NCBI GenBank assembly: GCA_033032175.1
Contig: CM065325.1
Coordinates: 8,956,930 to 9,020,929 of the forward strand
Length of the DNA stretch: 64,000 bases
Direction of reading: 5' to 3'
Origin: Saturnia japonica
Lineage: Eukaryota; Arthropoda; Insecta; Lepidoptera; Saturniidae
Numbering within the stretch: position 1 is the first letter of the stretch; the number at the start of each line of letters is the position of its first letter. A program made the position numbers and the translations under genes. Below are positions 41,301 to 50,300 of the stretch, piece after piece. The notes below the pieces were generated by a model. It searched no databases, was not told where the DNA came from, and saw only the letters and a list, made by a program, of their open reading frames with translations.

Positions 41301-44300
41301 AATATGTAAAATTTTCAATAGGTAATATAATGTACGATTTATTAGTGAAATATTCAGAGTAAAGGGCGTATAACACAACATACAACTACATGATGTTAAC
41401 GATATTTCCTTATTACTGTAGAATTTATTTATATAGTTGTCAAATGTATATAGTACAAACTGTTTATTTGAATAATAAATGTATGTGTTGAACAAGGTAC
41501 TGGCATACATCGGACGTACGTCTGCCGAGGTGACGTGCGGGCGGCGGCTGGACGAGGCGGGGCCCTCGCCGCTGTCGCCGGGCACTGAGGACGAGCTGGT
41601 CGCCGCGCTCGTCGCGCATCGGAACTCGGAGCGGTACTACCTCGCGCACAAGGACAGGTTGATTGATCACCACACCTATCAACTATTCTACTATGACTAA
41701 TTTGCAAATGTAGATACTTTCAACACGAGCATAGCCGGGGGAGGCAAGAGTGGGCACTGCCCACGCGACAAAAGTGTACATACAGGGATTTTATTATTTT
41801 CATCTTGCGAAAAAAAAAAATATCGTACGATTATTTCATCTTCCCTGAATATTTTTCGTCCTGCTCAAAAATTACATGATTACTAATGAGATTACTGAAA
41901 CTAAAAATTTATAGTGACTGATCACCTCAGGCTGCCCCCCCCCCCCCCCCCCTCTAATAAATTTAGTTAGCAATGCCAATTACTCTGAAACATATTTTTA
42001 TTTTATTTTTATATATAACATAGTTTACTTCTACTCACGTGTTTTTACTATACAATATAGTTACAATATTAGTATAGAGGTTTTCTGTATACATATACTA
42101 TGAAAAAATAGTCGGCAGTTGAAATGAATGAAATTGTATGGATCACACTTACAATTTTCAGCTGTGTTCACACATTGCTTTACTGTCTTGCTAAATTATT
42201 TTTTTACAATTAAAATCGAGTCGGTGCAAGTGCATATATGGATGAGTGTGAATCTCATATAAGGCGTTAACGTAAATACACCTGTCGGTGCAGTGACGAG
42301 GAGATTGAGCCGGCGGAGTGCGCGGAGGGAGGAGAGCCAACGAGCCCGTTCGCACAGAGCCGGCTGCTGGTCGCACAGCTGGGTACACTGGCGCCCGCGC
42401 GACGCACACACGCACATCTACTGCGCCGCACTGACCGACTGCTCCGGGAACTCAGGAATCTCGACGCGCAGAGGTTATTGCATTGTATTAATTTACTAGC
42501 TGTGCCTCACGGTTTGAACCGTGTTAAATTTATTCGACCAACTCTCTACCGTGCTCCCGCCAACGCGCCCGTGTAGCCTGTCGTTCTTCTCACTTCCCGT
42601 ACTTGCCTACAGCTCTCCCTCCATATTGCTTGACGTTTATGGTTACTGCTTGGAATATACCATTACAAAAATTTTTGTCTGTCGGTCGTGTCTGTTTGTA
42701 TGCCCGGATTTAACTCAAAAACGCCGATTCATATGAAATTTTGTACACGGTATGTTTAATGTCATTGGTTAATTGACAGGGTATAAGAATTTTCAAACAT
42801 TTAAATTTGCATTAATTCTGAACCGATTTTGATGAAATTTTGCACACGGAAAGTACAAGTAATTTATATGATTGATAGGCTATAAGACTTGTCAATATTA
42901 CTTCTAGAAATATAAAAAAAGAAATTCAAAAAAAATAATTTTCAACCGATTCTAATCAAATTTTATAGACGAAAAGCATATACATCATACCATAATTGAG
43001 AGGCTATAAGAATCGTTAATAATGCATTAGAAATCATACAATAGAATAATTATTTTCAACCGATTTTGATAAAAAATTTACACGGGAAATACATGCCACT
43101 CCTCAATTGAAACGACATATGAATTGTCAACAATATGAATAAAAATTAAATTATGGGATGTAAATAACTACTTTGTAGTAAGAAACCCGTGCGGAGCCGC
43201 GGATACACCGCTTGTATACTATACAGTGTTATTGGTAACTTGCCGTACTCCCGTTAGGAGGTGATAGGAGTGACTATTTGCAATGATTTTAATCCCTATA
43301 TGCACTATGCAAAACTGAACCAGTTTTTTCCAAAATAAGTCAAAAATGCAACATAAAAAATTTATTTAAAAAAAGTATCAATTTAAATCTAATTTTTTTT
43401 TCTGATTTATAAAAACGATTAAACACTGGTTGTTTATCAATACTAAAACAACAATTATTGGTCCAAATTTAAAAATACCGAGATGAAAAACGATATTATA
43501 TCAGTATTTTATTGAGATTTTATTCCACTAAATTGTCTTAAACATAAAAAAAAAACGTTATGAAACTTGGCTTGCAGATTATTTTAAAATCATAACCGTT
43601 TTTTTAGCTCTCCAACAATGCATAACAACTAGGAACAGCCAGAGAATTACTATGAAAGCTCGTTTGGCTGTGTAAAGAGGAGTGTTGGTTCCAACACTCA
43701 TGTACGGAAGTGAACGCTGGGTGTGGAAGAAAAATCATGAAAGTAAAATAAATGCAGTAGAAATGAGAGCGCTAAGAGATATGTTAGGAATGAAATTGAG
43801 TGATAGGATAAGAAATAGCGTGATAAGAGAACTTTGTGGTGTGAAAGAAGATATAGTCACACGGATTGAGAAAGGGATGCTTAGATGGTTTGCGCATGTT
43901 GAGAGGATGAATGAAAGAAGAATGATTAAACAAATTTATAATGTGAGTGTGAAAGGAATCTTTGGAAGAGGAAGGCCTAGATGAACATTCATCGATCAAA
44001 TCGGAGACGTTCTGAAGAAAGGTCGGGTCATGAGTACTCTAAACCGATGAGCATGCATGAAAAGATTAATGAATATTGAAGAAACGAAAGATGTATGCCA
44101 GGATCGTAGCAGGTGGAAGGACGTGGTCTCTGCCTACCCTGCTGGGAAATAGGCGTGATTTATGTATGTATGTACTAAATAAATAAATAAATGTAAGGTA
44201 TAAGGAGGCATTACGAACTCCTAAGTTACTCATACCAACTAGAAACTACTACTTATTGGGTTATTCATTGTAACATTTTTTTAATCATATGTATTTATAT

Positions 44301-47300
44301 TAGTTACCATATTGTTTCTGAAATGTTGTACAGAGGTGATGATTTTCAAACATTACTACAACTATACTCATAATAATCCACTCTATATTATAAACATTTA
44401 CATAATTTAAATGTTCTTTGAATTTATTATATGATCAATCAGTAATATTTTTAGGAATCTTAATAAAAAACTAGCTGTGCCCGCGGCTGCGCTCGCGTGG
44501 ACTACAAAATACCGTCGATTTGGAACGTCGCCGTGGAACTTCCGCTCCCGGTTATTTTAAAGAAAAATTGCTTATTGTGGGTGATGCTTAGAAGATAGAC
44601 ACATGAGAGCACATGCCCTCGCTTACTTTTTTGTATATCTTTCTAATATCTACAATTACGTAGTATATTTATTTGAAATATCTTTTATGGTTTACTCAGC
44701 ATAAGCCATTTAAGTGCCTGAATTGATTCACCATGACCAGTTTTTTTATATGCACGGAATCCTAATTTTTTTTTTCTAAAATAAAGTGGCCTAATTTACT
44801 CCTTAGAACATCAGCTATCTGCCAGTGAAAGTCCTGTGAAAATCGGTTCAACCGTTTCGGAGATTACCCGGAACAAACATACACACAGACAAACTAAAAT
44901 TTTAAAAATGGTTTTTTATAGGTACCGTGTATACTTAGATATTAATTTAGTAAAAACAATTTTATTTATTGTATAGATCTCATATTATATAATCAATACT
45001 TATGTATATGTTTTATTTAGACTCAATTTAGGAACGATTGTATCTATTTCCAGTATAAAAAGTTACTTCGTTTATATATTTAAAATAACTTATAAACATT
45101 TACAGATGTCGTGAGACGCACAAGATTGCTGTGATATACGTCGGCAAAGGCCAAGAGACACGCAACGAAATCCTGTCCAATAGATGCGGAAGCCCTGCAT
45201 ACGAGGCATTTCTGGCTGCCCTCGCCTGGGAGGTAAAGATAATTTTTACTTATTCTCATGGCCGTAGAATCTCATTCGATTCTCGCTAAGGCAAAAAAAA
45301 TTGCGGTCTGGTTTGATAAGGCTTTACAGGTTGACCGCCGTAAGCGCGACCCTCCTTATAGCCTACGAGACGCGGGTGGGAAACAAGACCGACCACTAAG
45401 CTAATATTGCCTCTATTGCCGGCCGTCGGCATCAATACCGACGTTGCGTTTTAAATAACTATACAGTCAATCAAAATAATGTTTGTGACAAAGCATGCAT
45501 AAAAGATTTATCTTACGATATAGGGTATTATTATCTCAATACCGTGTATCTATATCCGTGCACACTCGCCGCCCCGCGTCCCGCACGCAATTACAGCGGT
45601 CGTATTATAGTAAGTTAGTTCCCTGCGTACATCATCCAAAAAAAATCTGTTGATCCGCTCCTTAATAAAACAAACTAGATTTTTTTTTGTTTTAAGCTGT
45701 CTGCCTAGACACTCGTTTTCGACTATGTTAATCTATAGTCGAGGTTCGCTCCAGCAACGTACCTATTATAAAGCAAATTTTATAAAATTATAGTTTGACC
45801 GCGAGTGCTATACCGCTCCTTACAAAGCACCGCGGCGAGACGGGGGACGGCTTGACAACACTCTGTCATTTTGTCGTCAACGTTCGAGGCGGTAACACGC
45901 ATTATTTGTAACGGAGCGTTTACGTCATACGCACAGGAGATTAAGCATCTAAAGGTTGGTCGTGCTTTATATTGGGCTGTAAAAGCTGTAATTTATAATG
46001 TGGCCGAATACATTCGTAAAAAGAAAGCATATGAAAAAAGCATTGAAAATAAAACCGACGCGAATATTAATAAAATCGTGGCTGAGGCGGTATTCAAAAA
46101 CTCTGAGAAATGTCACAAAGGAAGAAAAGTCATCAACTAACAATTCGGATCGTTTAAAATTTTATTCTCCAAAAAAAAACCAAAAGTCATAAAGAAACAA
46201 CATGATGATTTTGATTTAGGAGTTATAAGAAGAAAAATTATCAGTTTTACGATGTCAAAAAGCAAGTACCAAGTATCCGTAAGTTACTCGCATGTTTGAG
46301 ACAGGAAGGCGTACCTACTGAATTGTAGATGGGAATTTTTTTAGAAACGTTTTACATAAAATTGGTTATATCTAATTACAAGAAATGTAAATCGAAAAAA
46401 CATATCCTTATAGAGCAGCCTACTATTACAAAGTGACGGATCAAATATTTGGCTGCAAGTAGAAATTACAAAGTCCACAACCCAAACATATATTTCTTAG
46501 ATGAAACGCACATTAACACTAATCATAATGTCAGTAGTTGTTGGAACCGGTAATTTGCTCTGATATCGGGAAAGGACGACGTTTGGTAAGTATTCACGAT
46601 GGAAGCCGAAATAGTTTAGTCCAAGGTCCATTGACTACCTATATTTAAATCAGATGCTAAAACTGGTGATTACCACAGAGACATGAATTGGTTCACTTTT
46701 TATAAGTGGGTGGAGGAAAAGATAATGGATAAGTTGCTGCCTAATTCTGTGGTAATAATGGACAACGCGTCTTATCACAGCGTGCAAAATGTCAATAAGT
46801 CAACCATAACAAGCCTTAAAAGTATAATGCAGAATTTGTTCCGGCACCACAGTGTTGAGTTTCAAGAAACTATGTGAAAAACTCAACTGCTACCTCTCAT
46901 CAATAAAAAACAAAAGGAGCCCGTGTATAAAATCGATGAACTCTTAAAAATTCACGGACACACTGTTCTGCGTTTACCGCCATATCACCCTGATCTGAAC
47001 CCCATTGAGCTGGTTTATTCACTGGGTTGACTGTTTTCGCAATTCACGGCGGTAAATATATAATGACCATGTCCAAAAAAATGAAACTAGTTATAGGGAT
47101 CGCGCCATGAGTTTCGATAGTGTAATAATTAATATAGGGGATGACTCAAGTTCCGATTCTTAAGTAGTATTAAACTTGATGAAATTTGATGATTGTGGTT
47201 TGTAGCCAGTAGTAATATTTAAATGCATGTTTATATGTATTGACGTTTGTATCGCATTTAATTATATTTTAAAAAGGAATGTATATATATCATCACAATA

Positions 47301-50300
47301 GAAACTATATAATATTACACATGCGAAAGTAACTCTGTCTGTCTATCTGTTTTAAAAACTTTTAAGTATGTTAAGGTTTAACTAACGTGTACGAAGTCGC
47401 GGGCTGTTGCTAGTACCTACTGAATGAATACAAGTAGATATTATAACTATTAAAACAGTTAAAATATCGGGAAGAAATACCTTAAGAACTATCTTGTGCA
47501 TTATCTCTCTCATGTAAACTTATGATTTTATTTTCCTTTCCCCCGCACATCATTCATTTAACAAGGCGCGATACAGCGCTCGCGGTCAGTCTATAATGCA
47601 TGTCTTTATGTAAACCTGCATTTTATATGAAGTACATATTGTAATGCTAGGAGCCCGTAATGAATCCTATTAATTGCTTTCATGTTCTTTTCGAAAGTTT
47701 CAAATGTGTAGCGCCACAACGAAACAACTTTTGACGCCATTTTTTTTTATTGTGCCCACTGTAAACTTTAGGTCCACACTTATGCTTGGCAAATTGACGG
47801 TACAATCCAGGCACAACAGCGACCACCAAGAAATCGAAATCCATCGACGGTCGCCAGCACAACGATGCAGTGTTGAAATGAAATGACCGTCTGTTTCATA
47901 TATTTATTTATTAATGGAAGGTCGAACTCGAGAATCACGTAGGGTTCTCTGGAGGTCTACGCGGCGGTGGCGGCGGCGGAGTGAGTGCGCCCTACATCGC
48001 GACTCTCACACTCGAAGCGCTCTTCCACGTCGCCACGCGGATGTCGGCCGACACTCCGGACGCTATACTCAATAAGGTGATATATATAGATAATATAGTA
48101 TCTACAAGGTATCAATTACAAAGAAAAAAAAAGATTTTTTTTAACAAACATTTGACACCGTAGAAATTTACAAAGTATTTTTAGAATTACCTATTACATA
48201 TCAAAAATCAAATGCGAGTGATTAGCCTTTCCACCGTTGATTGATATATCTACAAGATTTTCTAACATGCATATGACGAACTTTTATACTGTTAGTCAAT
48301 TAGCCGTTCCACCATCGATATAGCATCTACAAGATGGACTAAGGCGCATATGCCAACTTTATACATTAGACAATTAACCATTCCACCGTCGATAAAGTAT
48401 CTACAAGGTTTACTGATGTGCATGTGATAAACTTACGCTAGGAATTAACCTTTCCACCGTCGATATAATATTTACAAGTACTAAAAACTATATTACCTAC
48501 TCTGCTTTTTATATTTTATATTAGGCATGCTTTTTAGGCCATGTACCTCAACTGAAAATAAGAGATATTTTGACATTTGATTGATTATAAAAATTTATTA
48601 AAAATTTGTTATCTTTCCCGTAAATAATTTATTCGAACTCAAAAATACAAAATCAAGCAAACACACAAGTTGCTTCTTCAAATGTAGTCTTGAGGTATTG
48701 ACAGTTGATTCTTCTATGGTCCACTTTTATGTTTCTTCTTTTATATTGCTTGTTGTTTTCACTTCACGTCTAAAAAGAGAACTGTGTCTGGGACGAGATA
48801 CGGTTCGTATAAATAGGCAAACGAGATGATCAGGAAATATCTAGAAGGTACTTAAACTCGTAAACAACATAAATCATCGCTTTAAAAAAAAGTAGAATAA
48901 TGTATTTTTAGATCATTGTTTGTTTACGCAATCCAAGCGATAAGATCTTTATATGTGTGTATAAAAATAATGCTTCCTCGAACCCATGACAAGATACTCA
49001 ATGTTTCGAGTACATTCTACACGATTGCAGAGATTTCGAGATATATTTTTTTTCTTTTTTAATCTTATCGTAACAATATATTAGTATATTTCATTGCCTG
49101 TGCGGTTTACTATTGTTGTATACAAATCTCGTACATTTGAATAATACGATATTAATAACCTATTTATATTATAATAAATCGTAAATGAAATATTTTTCAG
49201 ACTCGACACTTGGGCAACGATGAAGTGCACGTCGTGTGGAGCGAGCACTGGCGCCCTTACAAACGCGACACGTTGCCAACTCAGTTCTGTGACGTGCTCA
49301 TCGTGCTTTACCCGCTGCCCGGAGGACTTCTGCGGTGTACAGTCTCCAGGAAACCAGATGTGAGTCGCTTTTCTTTCTATAAACGAAAAAAAAAACCCCT
49401 TTCTCCCTACTCCCTGTAATATTTTTTATTTGAAATTACAATTTGGATTGATCAAAATGAAATAAAATTTTATTAGTTCTGTATGTATCTGGACTGATTT
49501 TTAATTTTTTTATGAGTAAAAGTAACATATATATTTTTTTATGTAGTAGCACGACGAAGAGAATGCACTTTACCTGAAGATAAGCCCCAGTGCAATCCAA
49601 AAAGAAGGGCAACCACCGTGAGATTTGTAATCAATCTCCAGTTGCTAATAACTTTTTTCATCCTAATTATTTTTAAGTATACTTTAATTCTACTGAAAAT
49701 ATATATTGGATTCATTTACATTTCTGTAGCACGCTCACATTTCTTAATTTTCATTAAAATGTAGTCAGCATCGTATCTACAAACAAAACTAAACACAATT
49801 TCTCAACACAATCATGATTTTTTTTTATTCGTTCATGATATCATTAAAGGTGTGATGTGTTTATGAATGTACTTATGTGTAGGTGGGTGCATTCGGTCCG
49901 CTGTGGGAGGAGTGCATAATTCGCGTGAATTGTTGCGCGGCGTTGGTGCGGGGTGCTGCGTTCGCGGGCGGGCGTGCAGTACGCGCCACGATGCCGCTCT
50001 ACCAGCACGCTTATACGGAGCGCGCGCGCTCACTCGACGCGCTCGTGCACAATCACACGCATCCGACCACCTTCGAGCACTTCGTCGAACGTATCCGTGA
50101 GCCAGTCGCGCTGCACCACCTTCCTCTTAATGGTATCTTTCTTTTATAATAAATAAATTTTCATCAAACAATAAATATTCTGTTTCGATTCTATTCTGTT
50201 CTATAAAATATAGATTTTTTTAAATGTGAAACATCCAATGGCGCAGTTAGACGGTGTGACTTGTTAATGGCCACACAAAGTATATTAATTATAAGAAAAT

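Noticed and set aside
41479..41700. Separate small gene starting ATG at 41479
   Set aside because: Most of it is RalGAPA exon 20 in frame; the codons before 41497 and after 41657 are intron.
49551..49620. Possible small exon between RalGAPA exons 24 and 25 (opens CACGACGAAGAGAATGC after TAG)
   Set aside because: Its only donor would leave phase 2 while exon 25 needs phase 0, and reading on gives a TGA. Exons 24 and 25 join directly to give the conserved KPD-VGAFGPL.
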